From Fasciolopsis buskii (taxonomy: Eukaryota > Platyhelminthes > Trematoda > Plagiorchiida > Fasciolidae): DNA of 64,000 bases. Of the stretch, positions 27,220 through 39,582 are shown one piece after another. The DNA lies in assembly GCA_008360955.1 (NCBI GenBank), contig LUCM01005711.1, forward strand, positions 41,474 to 105,473, in the 5' to 3' direction. How positions within the stretch are numbered: position 1 is the first letter of the stretch; the number at the start of each line of letters is the position of its first letter. The notes under the pieces are model-generated. The model saw nothing but the letters and a program-made list of their open reading frames with translations, was not told where the DNA came from and searched no databases. Made by a program: the position numbers and the translations under genes.

Positions 27220-28830
27220 ACGTGGGTTGCACATGATCCTACTTTGGGGTCTCGGGCTCTGGTGCTGTCATCGGGCATCAGAAATAGAGAGTGCTGTCAC
27301 TACAAGAATCTCCCGAAAGCTGCTTTATGTTAGCCGGTTCAGCTCCAAGAAAGTACTAGGTTTGAGTGACACAATCTGTGAGACGGATGATTTGCCAGTC
27401 AGCAACCTGAGATTTTATCTGATGCACTGGGAGGAGCACTTCAATTCACAGTTTAGCGAACCAGTGGCATAAACCTTTTCCACAGCAGTTCTCAAACAAA
27501 TCACGTGTTCCTTTAGGAAATACCTACTATTTGAGATAAAAATCTCAATGAAATCCAGACTCTTGACTGCTAAAAACAACTGGGCTCCGACGAACTTTTA
27601 TTAGTTCAAAGTAATACTTTCCGAATATATCAGGAATATAACTTGTGTTCTACGGGGTCCGGTAATTCCACCAGGTTTTCCATTCTTGGAAATACAAACA
27701 GTTGTCCCATCGTCGCGGAAAACCTGCAGATAGGTTGCTTAATATCTGCCTAATTCGAACAATGCTACAGCCACTGATATCTCCCATTTTTCTTATCACA
27801 AAATATGTAGATAAATTCGCGAGAAACAGTCTGAGTTTTAGACCGGTCACGGATGCGTCGATCAAATCATCGACCTGAAACAGTAAATAGAATTTCGCAA
27901 CAGTTTTCAAAAACTAGTTATCAAGACATTTTTAGTTATCCGGGCTCCCGTTGGCATGACTGCACTATCCCACTACTGTGAAAGATCAAGGCTTGCGTTA
28001 CATTGATCCTCAAAGAGTGGTAATGTCATACTTCATTATTCCCAGCCGTGTGCCGCGAGGCTGTTCCACATCTCATTTTCTCCATTTTCCACGATGGGTA
28101 TTTTGCGCAAACCCTTGTGGGGTCTTTCTGACAGTGGCATCAAACTGCTCTACAATATTGGGGCTTTTTATTCAAAGTGCACCGACGACATCGCCTTGAT
28201 AAGCTAACATGGGCAGGCTACACATTAGGTTTTGGAGCTCCTGAAGTGAACGATGCATGTACAAGACTTGGTAAACACCTGGAAGAAGTTAATCATGTTA
28301 AATTGTTCGAGGGTTTGATCACAAGTCCAGGAAGTCTTGAGTTGAACCTATGACTGATAGCAAGAGCTGGTGCTGCTCTCAAGAAAGTACCGCAACTGTG
28401 GGGCAGCCATAACCTTCAGCTTCCCCTTCAGGGCTCTTCCTTATGCCTGATAGACATAACACCCCCGCGACTATAGTAAACGGTGGCCAACTGTGACCAA
28501 ACAAAAATGCCGGGAATATTGGGTTACGGATGACGAGGTGCGTCATCGAGTGATAAGCCCTCATTTTCAACCTCAACAGTTTGGACACATTTTGCTTAAA
28601 TCAGTTGAACGTCCACATGTCCACACACGTTTTGATTTGCTTTACAATATTGGGAGAGCTGACGCGGCATTCATATGATGACGCAGTACAGAGGTATGAA
28701 GAAGTAAGTGTCGTGTTTGTTTTCATTTGGTGTTACCCACCTTCCCGGTTTGGGTTTGACATTCGAGGATTATTGCCAGTCGGAGATATGAAGAGGTTTT
28801 TCTCAAAACCGACTTCAGTAGTATGAATCC
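27220..28830 (+). mobile_element. degenerate RTE-type non-LTR retrotransposon
   Basis: The plus strand shows the linker signature SETICE-like LSDTICETDDLPVSN and then HWEEHFNSQFSEPVA (27370-27470), a standard segment in fluke RTE-type polyproteins. Further on, in shifting frames, come a GFRPGRG-like RPVTDASIKS (27840-27870), a SGVRQGCPLSPF-like SRVPRGCSTSHF (28041-28080), VNHVKLFEGLITSPGS (28285-28335, usual VDHFTYLGSLISPxG), and ARAGAALKKVPQLWGS (28360-28408, usual KARxAFANLRHLWRR). The end resembles the tail fragment at 51.2-51.4 kb. Stops and frameshifts are frequent, so it is an old, dead insertion. Confidence 0.72.
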
Positions 28831-31800
28831 TTAGTGGAATGTTCGACTACCTGTTTTCTAACCCAAATTAATGACTGATCCAAACCCTATCCACAGTTTC
28901 TTATTAAACATAATCATGCTAAAAAGGGTAACTCATGGTTCCGGATTTCAACCAATATAGCAGGAATAGGAATCCAGCTTAGGCAGTATTAGTGGAGACC
29001 TTGTTTATTTGAAATTAACAGTTTCCTTCTTGGCTAGTCTAAAAACACCAAAGGTTGTTTACAGGTTTTGAGTAGTGATGTGCAATACAACGAGCCCTGA
29101 TTCGTATTCCATACGTACTACCAACTTATCTCTTTTCGCACATTAGCCAGTAAATCCTTGAGCTAAGTAATACATTTGATTCCGGGCGAGGAAAAAACGT
29201 TTCAGGAAGATCCGGTGAAGCCTTCCGTAAGAAATTTCTTACAGAATTGTCATTTATTAACCATTCTTTTCTGAAATGCATTCTGCTATCTGATGGCATA
29301 AAAATAAGCTGTTTCACCCTCTAGGGTTTGTGCAATGACAACTCGAACTCGAATTCGGTGATATATAGTCTGCTTTAATTTCTTGGGAACCTAAGGAAAA
29401 CAGGCCAGCTGTCATAGAAAGATTTTGCAATGCAAACCATAGCAACGGATGTGGAATTATAATTACAGTAATGACTATTTGTAAAATTTAAAAGGATCAA
29501 ATAAACAAACAGAACTGCACGCAAGCCCTATGAGTTTCCTTGGCGTACATTTTCAAAGGTCATGTAACAGAAATCCTCGAGAATAAAACCTTTTCAAAGA
29601 CGGACCCGTGATATGCTTTACTGTCTTAATGAATGTGCATCTATGATCCCCAAGCCAATGAACAAATCGTTCAAGACGTTATTTCACTGAGAATACCAAA
29701 CATAATGAGGGAAAGCAAGGACTTTTCTCTGAACAAACAAAAACATGGAATACATGATTTTCGAAGCACTGTCCTCAAACAATTCATTGAAAAAACATGT
29801 CAAAATAGATGAATGTCATATCACATGAATGAGACCCACAATATAACATGGAGAGGCGGCAGAGAGTACAACACATCAGGAGAAGCGAATCTGATAATCT
29901 CATTCAATCAATTTTAATGTTCAACAACTATTCCTAGTTTGAATCGAAATGCCAAAATAAGCATGACATGGTCTTTGCCTTAGATAGGCAAGAAATTTAA
30001 GATCTAGGATAGATTTACACGTTAACAACCTTCTACCTCAACGGGATCTGAGCTGAGCTTTCGAAGTAATGTCGAAATGTATTCAAGAATCTGGCCTACC
30101 GACTAGGCTGGTTTCTAGTCCAGAACATTTAGGACAGTTATTAGGAGCCACGATTTTGGTTTTGAGAGTCATTTGCAGTTCCATGATAAATAGCAAGTCA
30201 TACCAATCGGGATCCGCTCACAGCCTAAGCCGAATGATTTGCAACTATTTGATTGACCTTTCAGTTTCCGTCTTTTACTTGTAGGACATAGCTGCACTGC
30301 CTGCCAGCATTGGTGTCTTCAAGAATAGCATGCTTTCTCTCTGCTTTTTAATATCCGCGTAAAACGCTCGTCTATTCCGTCGTCATTTACTGCATATGTG
30401 GACAAAGGTTGTCTTAAAGTGAACATCCTAGACCAGACATGGCTGCCTAATTTAAACGCCAACAACGAACCTGTTGTTTGTGATAGTTTTGCTTTTAAAA
30501 TTCTCACACATTTCCACTGTACCTAGTCAGGTGAAGTTGGAAAATTTGTATCAAAATCTCAGTTTATATTTCTATTCGCAATCTCACATATCTTAATTTA
30601 GTTTTGTCATGATTCAGTAACCTTCGTGTTAGTCGGAAAAATGTTTTCCTACCATAAACGTAACAGACTGCTATTTGACGAAAATGCATTCCCCTCAGCA
30701 TTTTGCTTGTTGAACCTGTGTTCACAGTCTGTCATATTTGCTTATGAAAAACTTTAATGAGGCTGGAAATACAACCTCTTTGAGCCCACCGTGCAACCAA
30801 TTACTACAGTTCATCTATTTTGTTCTAGGTGAACATCCTGACATGCTTCCACTAAGTTGCAATACCGTCGTAAATCTGACATCATATTAGAAATGTGCAT
30901 TGTGATTTTTTGAAGAGAGCTTCCCGGATCGGAACATAAGAATATGGTGTAATAGATGAAAGGAGATAAACTGTAAGTAAACATGATATAAGGTTTACTA
31001 GCTCGTATATAATAAAATTTTTCAGGCCATCTCTGGTAAAGATCCACACAATTGTGAACGTAATGATAAGTGTGATCCAGAGAAAAAGCAATTCAGATCA
31101 GGGAAGGACGTCATAATGGTTTCTTTATGTATGTTCCGGTAATATGTATGCATTTGATTGCATGTGTTCCCACCCTACGGTTAGCAAATCTGTTGAAAGT
31201 CATGCGCCATCATGGCCGTGACTAAAAACAAAAGAGTCTTTAGAAAATCGATTGCTAATTCTCTGCGTTCGTTCATGGATGCAACCTTTAAAACCTCCTT
31301 TTAGCCGTCGAATATACACCATCGACGACGATTCGTCTGCGCATATTGTGGTATTTAAAGCCTCGTTACCAAGTGATGAGTAATTTAGAAGAACATCTAA
31401 TCTCCTATTCCTCATATTGACCGAGTAGAAAAGTTCCGTGTGTCGTGTTCAGTGCCCTAGTTCTTGAGCTGCTTGCAAGGTAATCACGTTTTAGAAGCAT
31501 AGTAGAACTCGCCAGATGTTAATGATTGTGCAAAAGCGGAAGAAGATTTGTGCTTTGTTGTGTTGTGAAGTTCAGCAAGCAGCTGAAAGGATGCACAGCT
31601 TTCTTGATGTCTGACGCGTCAGACACATGACTGCATGTAGAATGCTGGCTTTTCCTTTCTTGCTTAAGGTTTATTCTCGGCTGAAGATTCCCAACAAGGA
31701 ATCAACAGCCATAATAGGTTTCTTAACTTGTTCGAAATTCAGTTTGCAAATAATTCGGAATTCGCATTTCCTCTTTTCACCTTGTTATTCATAGACACAT

Positions 31801-31927
31801 TTAAATACAGTAGAATTAATGACGTATTCGTGACATTCGAATGGTTATATATTTGAGATTGACGGTGACCTTAGATTAGTCACCGACGTTGATGTCAACG
31901 GTGACAGTCAAGTTGATAAAGGCTAAC
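28831..31927. other. no recognisable gene (3.1 kb)
   Basis: No element motifs were seen. A 69-codon minus-strand frame at 30882-31091 is strongly hydrophobic with two possible membrane helices and a basic tail, but lacks a diagnostic motif; it is discussed among the findings. Confidence 0.5.
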
Positions 31928-31940
31928 GCGTTGGGTTTCC

Positions 31941-32084
31941 TTGAGAATTACCACTGAGCACGTTGAGAAAACAAAAGTTGGTGAACAAGCTCATTTTCAG
32001 TGATTCGTACTCATGCCATTACATCACTATATATATATATATATCTTGACAAAATATTTTCACTATAGGAAGGATTGGATTAGT
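31941..32084 (+). repeat. left arm of the inverted repeat
   Basis: 144 bases from ttgagaattaccactgagca to aggattggattagt, containing an (AT)8 run at 32029-32044. Confidence 0.95.
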
Positions 32085-32097
32085 CTAATTGGATTAA

Positions 32098-32237
32098 ACT
32101 AATCCAATCCTTCCTATAGTGAAAATATTTTGTCAAGATATATATATATAGTGATGTAATGGCATGAGTACGAATCACTGAAAATGAGCTTGTTCACCAA
32201 CTTTTGTTTTCTCAACGTGCTCAGTGGTAATTCTCAA
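32098..32237 (-). repeat. right arm of the inverted repeat
   Basis: 140 bases, reverse complement of the left arm except for a 4-base shorter AT run. Confidence 0.95.
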
Positions 32238-33639
32238 AGCGTTGGGTTTCCTTAATGACACCGTAGAAATTCTCCCCATCACTGAAAGAACATCGGCCAG
32301 TAATATGAGACGAAAAGGGATATGGTTAAAGCATAAACTGGTCCTGATATCTATGTCGACGTAAAGATACATGAAAAAGTACAGTTATGTTATTAATTAT
32401 GAAATTCCGCAGGTCAACCGGTTAATACTGATATTGTAGATATGGCTGATGCTAACAGTTTTCTTAGTGAAGTTCGTCACTTTATTACTGACTTTGAAGT
32501 GAAAATACATGGCTACCATGCTGACCCCCTTCCGCAGAATTTGATAATGATGCTGACGCAAACATAGATGCTGAAGCGATAGCTTAGGTTTCGGCCGGCT
32601 GTTATGGGCGACGACGACAACAGTGAGCAACTTTGAACTTGAAATCATATTTTTCACTTAGGTTTACCGTGAATATATCTACGAAGTTCGACTGATCTAG
32701 TAAAACCTCTTCATCCTAATCAGGTTACTATCACTATCAGTTGTCTTTTAGTAATTCATTCGTTTCTTTGGATCGTTCTAATCGTAATCCCCGAGCCCGT
32801 AAGCAAGTTGCTGGTCCAGTTCACATCCCGAAATTGTCTGTCTATGTTTTCTCTTCCGGTGGTCATTTTTGCATCTGTGGCCAGTACTCCAATTTATCCT
32901 CTTTATACGTGCTCATAACTTTCAATCGTTACTTTTCCACTAGGAGTCCCATCCCTGTACAGAAACCCAAATTTTGGTGCTCGCGGCCTTGATCGTCCAA
33001 ACATTTATCATTCGCAATCGTCTCCACGCCCGACTTTATCCCTCTGCTGCGGCCCAAATCGGTCCTCTCACTACATGACCTGAATACGCACTTCTCTCCC
33101 AAACACCGTCTTTTGCTGACCGCTTTTAGCGTTCTATCCAGTTTAACTGCTTCTTTCCATGTTGCGATTTTAATTTTTCTGGTCACACGAAAACCGGCAT
33201 TTTCCTCATCTCTACATGTTTGTGCTTTCAGTTTCTGTGGTCACTGGCTGCAGTTTTTCATTTGTCACCCTCTTTTGACTATTGCAATATTATTCTTTCG
33301 CGTCGCCAATATTGTCAGTCGTTTGCATCCCTAATGCTCTTACTGTGGTTTTCACCGTATAATATACGTAAACTAAACGTTATACTTGTGTTTGTGTATT
33401 TTTTATGCACACTACCCCTTGCTTGTGGATCACCAGTGTGTTAATTATCCCGATGGTTTTCCAGAAGCCATCAGCTATTTACCGCTATTTGTTGTGCTCG
33501 AATTCAGTCATTTTGATATATGTTAATACGCTTAGTTTGGTCCGCTTTTTTAGTATTACACGTTGATAATCCCTGCTGCCTTCTGCCATAAGGAGTGACT
33601 AAGGAATAGCTCCGCCACTGGACGACAATCAGTTCAATT

Positions 33640-34650
33640 GACTTTGACAAAATTGCCACAGCTGACTTTGAAGGTTAATTTAAAGTAGACATGGAACTTG
33701 AGTTGGTCACGATTGTTCCGTGCAGAGGGAAGTAGAGATGGTTTCGGTATTTCAGAAACTACTGGAAAAGTGTCATATCTTGTAAGCTGGATAGGTCGTT
33801 AATGATTACATAGGCAACGAAGTTGACATCTAAACCAATGTTGAATAGAGTTGGAAGAAGGTATTCCGATAGTATTTTGGATCAAAGGCGATGTTTAATT
33901 AGATAGTAAAACTAAGGTCGACCTTGAATTTACTTTGGAAGTGGAAGTAATGCTGTTGAAAGTAGTGACGTTAGTTTTTAACGTCGCGGTTAACTTCTAA
34001 CTCATGTGTTGTTCCCAACACAGATGGTAACACCAACGTCGGTATTCGCCTTCATAGTCTCACAGAAGTCCGTTGGACGTTCATGTTCACCTTTACCGTC
34101 AGTGTGGAAGGTAAGGTCGACATTCCTCTGAATGCCACAATGGACCAGGAAGATAAGTTTGATTTGCAGGTTGTTTATCACTATCCCCTTGATGTGAACA
34201 TCGACGTATCTAATGAAAAAGACGTTAAGGTTGGGAACACGACTGAAAATGCAGTTACCGTGGATTTTGATGGGTAAGCCACAAGTAGGGCTTTTAGTAA
34301 CGGAACAATTGTCCTTGAACCAGATATTAACGTTGAGGATGTCGTTGACGTTTGGATCAGAAATTAAATTATTGTGGATTGCAGAATGAAGACTGATACT
34401 GTGTCCGACGGTCGAACATTCGTGAACGCTGACACTTCACGGCACGACTGTTAATCATGAAGATACTAGCGATGTCGGGTTTTTATGTGAAATTCGTCTT
34501 AACAGTGATGTAGATATGGAACTTGGAGACTGAAAAAATAAGGTTGACATTCGCCTTGAATGTGGAGTTAATTAAAACTGACCTTTTCCTTAATATAACC
34601 AATAGAGCCGTGGTTGTCGTCCTAGCGGACGTTGACACTTAAGCCAAAGT
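33640..34650 (+). repeat. degenerate Val/Asp-coding repeat DNA
   Basis: A core like aaggtYgacMttcgccttgaa recurs in diverged form at 33914, 34113 and 34540, with weaker relatives near 34036 and 34484. In the one surviving frame (34083-34277, 64 codons) the product is rich in V and D, with strings such as EGKVDIPL and EKDVKV. Similar GACGTTGA-type words appear at 31.86-31.92, 32.4-32.6 and 35.7-35.8 kb. The period is not exact and stops are frequent, so this reads as an old minisatellite or a decayed repeat-protein exon. I cannot name a family. Confidence 0.45.
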
Positions 34651-36699
34651 GGGTAAAAAGAAGTAAAAATATAAGTAAAATTGCAACTGGGATCAACTTC
34701 GATGAGGAAGCTCAGTATCATTGAAAAATCATTTAATGTGGCATGAAGAAAAGGCCGATGTTGCAGTTCATCCAGTGTTTCAAAATTAGGGTTCTCGTCG
34801 GTCTTAATTTCTGTTTAGTAATCTATTGTCGGTTGTGTCGATTCTCATTCAAATGCTCCGTGTTTATTCACATAAGAGCAACCACGTGGCGGGTACCCGG
34901 TCAATATGGTTGTCCTCTAGTTATCATAGTCAAACGACTGCGTTAGCTTGTTCTGGTCGAATTTCATTGTCCTGGGATCTACACTATTTAGGGTTCTTTT
35001 TCATGATTTCCGAATCAACCCCCCCCCCGGTTTGCCTGTAGACGTGTCAGGAAATGCAGGCCATATCAACTGTCTTCTAACCATGGTGATTAATGGATTT
35101 CTACCTTGCTTTCCAGCTTGAGGTTGATCAAATACCAACCCCCTGGTCCATCTACCTAACGTCAACCTCGGTTTTCGGAAATAATCCAGCTTCAGTGTTG
35201 GATGATTTTTTCCTCTGGGGATCGGCTCCTACACCCATTTTAGATTCCTGTTAGTTTTTCCTGTCAGAGACATTTTGTTCATCGATTTCGGTTGCATATT
35301 TACTTACTTGATTCGTAAGCGTTTTATTCAGATACCCTTTCTGGATATTCTTTTGGTCTTTCTCACGCTAAACATGAACGTTGGAGTACTTTCATCCGCG
35401 GACAAAGCACAACAGCAACACAATTTACTGGTCTTCGAGCAGCTGGTTCCTCTTTTCGTACTTCTAAAATAATGCACTTTAGGTGATCTTTGGAGAACTA
35501 TTATTGATTTAAAAATTTGTGATCAATGGAGTGATAAGGTAGGGCACCACGGTCACTGTCAAATTGCAATCCCTGATAAAAAGATTTATCATTCCATCTT
35601 GGACACTTTGATCGCATATTCGAGGAAATAGACTGGATTCTGTGACATAGTCCGAGAAATTCATGCCAAACGACCTTCAAAACGACGTTCGCAGTAGCAT
35701 TTTACATATGTACATAGAATGTGATATTGATCTATGGGTGAACAGTGACAACGGGAATGAGGCCGAAAATAACTTTGACGTCGACGTTGAATCGGTGTTG
35801 AGTAGTCATCGACATACACTTCGGGTGTCCAAATTCTCGTCGAATACGAATTCTGTGCTCAGCTGGAAGACTACTTCCCAACCTCTTGATGCTTACTTTT
35901 GGATTTGTCACAAAAGTTCTTCAGTTAAGTGAATATCACCTCAGAATCCATTATTATTCAGCTGGATTACTGACTGCTGTTAAGTAAATGAGCTTTTTTC
36001 TTCATTACTTCATCTGATCTTCTGTCTTATAAAATCCACTGCACATTGATACTTATTGAATCAAGCACTTTACTAGCCGAAGAAAAATGTAGGCACCAAG
36101 GACATCGCGCAGCTGGTCAAAGTCTGTGTAAACCTTTGGGCTCCGTTATTCATGTACGTTTAACACAAATAGATTTATGGCTAAAATGTCCATAGAAACA
36201 AATTTCCTTATTCATGTCAGTTTACTCCTGGATCATCTGACTACTTTCAAATAAGAAATTTCGCCTTTCTCTGCCGCGAGCTTTCTCAATTTTGTCCTAT
36301 TATTTCATCCGCTGATCTTTCTTTGTTGTGCTCTGAATTTGGTGGATACCTGGAAAAACTAAATGAAACCAAAAATGTTTTGTTAACTATAAGCTAGCAA
36401 AACGGTGTAGAATCAGAACGTTTTGAATAAAAAAGTGCAATTGACTGTTGAATTCAAATATATGGTTACAGATAAGGTATGTTTGGAGAGTAAACGTTTC
36501 TTAAGTCATCCTTATCTGCTCTGTGCAAGAACGAAGATCACCTTCAAGCACACCCAGTCCTAAAAACTAATTTTTCGATTGCCAGATGTAAAAGGTTCCT
36601 CCAACTTACCCACACTATTGTTCGTGAATATAATCTGGGCTTTCGCTGAGAAGCAGGGCGTCCTCTGTGTATTTTACCTCAAACCGTCTATTGTATTGT
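34651..36699. other. no recognisable gene (2.0 kb)
   Basis: Short frames only. 35663-35932 on the plus strand includes an acidic DVDVES-type stretch echoing the repeat DNA upstream. A run of ten C residues occurs near 35019-35028. Confidence 0.5.
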
Positions 36700-36842
36700 T
36701 TTGTATTGCATAGACCTTTGCGTGCAAAAATGAATATCGCGGTTCAGTCAAAACACGTGAGGGTAAAAAAGGGAAAAGTTTACATTCACCACCTTGTAAA
36801 AATGTAAAAAGAAAAAAATCATTGAGGAATTATCAAAGCACA

Positions 36843-37457
36843 TTATGACAGGTTGCTCAAGAATTCAGCTGAAACCCGGTCACGGCTTGTCAGAATTCGT
36901 GCTAAATATGGGACAATGGAGTTCCTATAGATATTGATTCTAGATAGTACGGAACGAAAAGCGGATCGTGTAGAAATATGAGAGCGACACTTTGAAAGAT
37001 CGTTGTGCAGAGGATGCGTGGGATCAGAAAGAATTTTGTGAGCAAATTTCTCACATGCTGATAAGTGTTGATCACTTAGATTTAGGGACAATTCAGTTAG
37101 CGGTACGAAGGACACCCGGCTAATAGATGATAGTCCCCGGCGAAGAATTTTAAAGAATTTGTTAAGTAAACTTGGAAATATAGCTTGAGAATAGTAAAGC
37201 AGGATTGGAAAAACGCATTGGTATACAAATCGGGAGATGGTGCTCTGTTTCACCTTGTAATACCGAAGCTTCTTGATTTGAAATGACAACCGTCGGAGAG
37301 TTTTTATACAAGTAGAAATGTGAGAAGTCCACTTCAGATTTTTATCAGTAGTAACTCCTAGATATTTAACAGAATGAACCCTGGTAAGGTTATGAATTAA
37401 TAGGACATTTCGGATGGGTAGGCCGACCAAGGGATAGAGGACAGACATTCGAAACAT
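36843..37457 (-). pseudogene. C-terminal part of CR1-like reverse transcriptase polyprotein
   Basis: An uninterrupted 204-codon frame. Near its start is VKYLGVTTDKNLKWTSHI, the conserved segment downstream of the RT thumb in Jockey/CR1 elements. It continues with a Leu/Arg-rich region and the late HPLHNDL and PYLARIL strings common at the end of such polyproteins. It is out of frame with the RT fragment upstream (37699-38178), so the element cannot make a full product. The initiator Met is not a real start. Confidence 0.75.
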
Positions 37458-37474
37458 TTAGGTGCGTTGAGATT

Positions 37475-38260
37475 TAAACCAGTTTGTGCAGAGAAATCGT
37501 AAACAGAAGGTAGATTGTTGGAAAAACTTCGAAAACCATCGTTGTTCGAAACGGCTTGAGAGAGAGCAACATCGTCAGCATACTTAAAAGATGACAGGGT
37601 GAGCTAGTTGATAAGGTGCTGATGTAAGTGGAAAAAAGAAATGGTAAATGAACAGTACCCTGCAGCACGCTTGAGTTGTTAGTCAACGGTTTTGACGTTT
37701 AACCGTCCATTCGTGTGCACTGGGCTCGGTTAGTATAATAATCAGACAGCCATGCTAATAAAGAACTGGGACAACCAAATGTTTGCATTTTGTGAAGTAG
37801 AAGAGACCGTGGGACCGAATCGAATGCGGACGAATAGTTTAGAAAGGCGTACCGGACGAGTTTCACTGATGCGTTTAAGGACTTACAAATATAGTGAATA
37901 AGGGAGGCGACAGCGTCCAAAGTGGACCTGTTAGATTTATAGGCAAATTGAAAAGGGTCGTCAGGAAGATTCATAGAAGAACGCTGGCGTTTAAGTATAG
38001 CACGCTCCGTCAGTTTGAGACCAGATGTTAAGGCGATGGTGCGAAAACGGTTTGCCAAATCAGTAGAACTGCTACAGTTCGGGATGGGAATAATAGTGAC
38101 GGATCTCCAACAGTCAGGGATAGAAGACGAGATTAATGATGAGTTAATTAGAGAAGTAAATACATCGGTCAGAGCCATAGCACCATGCCTTAAAAGAGCT
38201 GAAGACAGACTGTCAGGACCAACCCCTGTGGTAACTTTAGTGATGCGGAGAAGGCCGAGC
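37475..38260 (-). pseudogene. CR1-like reverse transcriptase domain, frameshifted
   Basis: Starting near 38240 the minus strand reads TTGVGPDSLSSALLRHGA, then the 159-codon open part (38178-37699) with IPDCWRSVTIIPIPN, FRTIALTSGLKL, PDDPFQFAYKSNRSTLDA and YSSAFDSVPRSLLL, i.e. RT blocks 1 to 4 with the catalytic Asp of FDSVP. After an in-frame stop and a frameshift, QGTVHLPFLF (37660-37630, the QGxxLxPxLF block) and KYADDVALS (about 37592-37566) follow. YADD is intact at the protein level, yet the frame breaks mean no functional enzyme. Confidence 0.78.
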
Positions 38261-38505
38261 GCCTCGTCTCTAGAAAAACGTAACTGTCATATCACCAACC
38301 TGTCCAAATATGGTCGGGGTATAAGTGGAAGGATGGATGGAAGCACGAGTGATGCTGTCAACATCTGCAGTTTTCATATGCTTTTTCTTCTTCCCACACA
38401 CACAGTCGAATGCCTTGTCATAAGAATCGATTGTTGTTACCACTCAAGAGTTGGCTGGCGAATTTACTGTCGATGCGTTTGATTTCAGCTTTTATTAGGT
38501 TGGAA

Positions 38506-39146
38506 NNNNNNNNNNNNNNNNNNNNNNNNNNNNNNNNNNNNNNNNNNNNNNNNNNNNNNNNNNNNNNNNNNNNNNNNNNNNNNNNNNNNNNNNNNNNNNN
38601 NNNNNNNNNNNNNNNNNNNNNNNNNNNNNNNNNNNNNNNNNNNNNNNNNNNNNNNNNNNNNNNNNNNNNNNNNNNNNNNNNNNNNNNNNNNNNNNNNNNN
38701 NNNNNNNNNNNNNNNNNNNNNNNNNNNNNNNNNNNNNNNNNNNNNNNNNNNNNNNNNNNNNNNNNNNNNNNNNNNNNNNNNNNNNNNNNNNNNNNNNNNN
38801 NNNNNNNNNNNNNNNNNNNNNNNNNNNNNNNNNNNNNNNNNNNNNNNNNNNNNNNNNNNNNNNNNNNNNNNNNNNNNNNNNNNNNNNNNNNNNNNNNNNN
38901 NNNNNNNNNNNNNNNNNNNNNNNNNNNNNNNNNNNNNNNNNNNNNNNNNNNNNNNNNNNNNNNNNNNNNNNNNNNNNNNNNNNNNNNNNNNNNNNNNNNN
39001 NNNNNNNNNNNNNNNNNNNNNNNNNNNNNNNNNNNNNNNNNNNNNNNNNNNNNNNNNNNNNNNNNNNNNNNNNNNNNNNNNNNNNNNNNNNNNNNNNNNN
39101 NNNNNNNNNNNNNNNNNNNNNNNNNNNNNNNNNNNNNNNNNNNNNN
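38506..39146. other. assembly gap, 641 N
   Basis: Run of N inside the CR1-like element. The long frames that cross it are artefacts. Confidence 0.99.
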
Positions 39147-39400
39147 CTGTCACGAGGCAATCAATTCCGTTTAGCGAGTATGTGTAAACAACTTCGGACT
39201 TGCCAGACCAGAAGGAGTTTATGTATGTTGCCACACCGCCTGTAGTCTTCTTGTCCAAAACTCTGTCCTGTCGATGGAGTCTGAAGCTGTCTATCGACAT
39301 GAGTGAATCAGCGACATCCGCGTTCAGCCACGATTCTTGTATGCAGATGACACACGTGTAAACATGGATCGGTGATTAAGGTGTGAGGGACAGATCCGAC
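39147..39400 (-). pseudogene. CR1-like endonuclease, N-terminal fragment
   Basis: The minus-strand frame contains VYTCVICIQESWLNADVADS and, after the Met at 39300, FRLHRQDRV and TTGGVATYI before entering the N gap. The QESWL string carries the metal-binding Glu of APE-type endonucleases in non-LTR elements. Confidence 0.72.
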
Positions 39401-39582
39401 GTCTTCGTAAACAGAAAGTGGATGTTGGTGCTCAACAATGTCGAAATGGACATATTAGCTGGAACGGCATATTTAAATGCTGCCTGCAAGCCAACAGGAG
39501 TGCCTCTTTTAGATCATTTGGAAGACCGTTGAGGTGCGTGATCCCAGTTCCTGATGAAAATCGATGCCTTTTTCGCCTAAAA

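Larger units (their letters stand above)
31928..32253. mobile_element. fold-back element with long inverted arms and 15-bp flanking direct repeats
   Basis: The left arm 31941-32084 is the reverse complement of the right arm 32098-32237, with a 13-base spacer (ctaattggattaa). The only difference noticed is the length of an internal AT run (16 against 12 bases). The 15-mer gcgttgggtttcctt occurs immediately outside both ends (31928-31942 and 32239-32253), like a target-site duplication. There is no coding capacity. The arrangement fits a MITE or fold-back transposon, though a template-switch event or a palindrome artefact could look similar. Confidence 0.85.
36700..39450 (-). mobile_element. 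CR1/Jockey-like non-LTR retrotransposon, gapped
   Basis: On the minus strand the order is endonuclease, N gap, reverse transcriptase, C-terminal domain. The endonuclease start (39400-39150) contains VYTCVICIQESWLN with the catalytic-type Glu of the QESWL motif, then TGGVATYI. Reverse transcriptase follows at 38240-37475, with the YADD box near 37580-37590. The C-terminal part (37457-36843) has VKYLGVTTDKNLKW and ends in a PYLARIL-type string. A 641-base N gap hides the rest of the endonuclease. At least two frameshifts break the RT. The region just beyond the stop carries caatacaata words that may be its tail. Confidence 0.8.

Noticed and set aside
38410..39300. Open frames of 221-271 codons
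   Set aside because: They cross the 641-base N gap, so most of their length is undefined. Only the endonuclease start at the right edge is meaningful.
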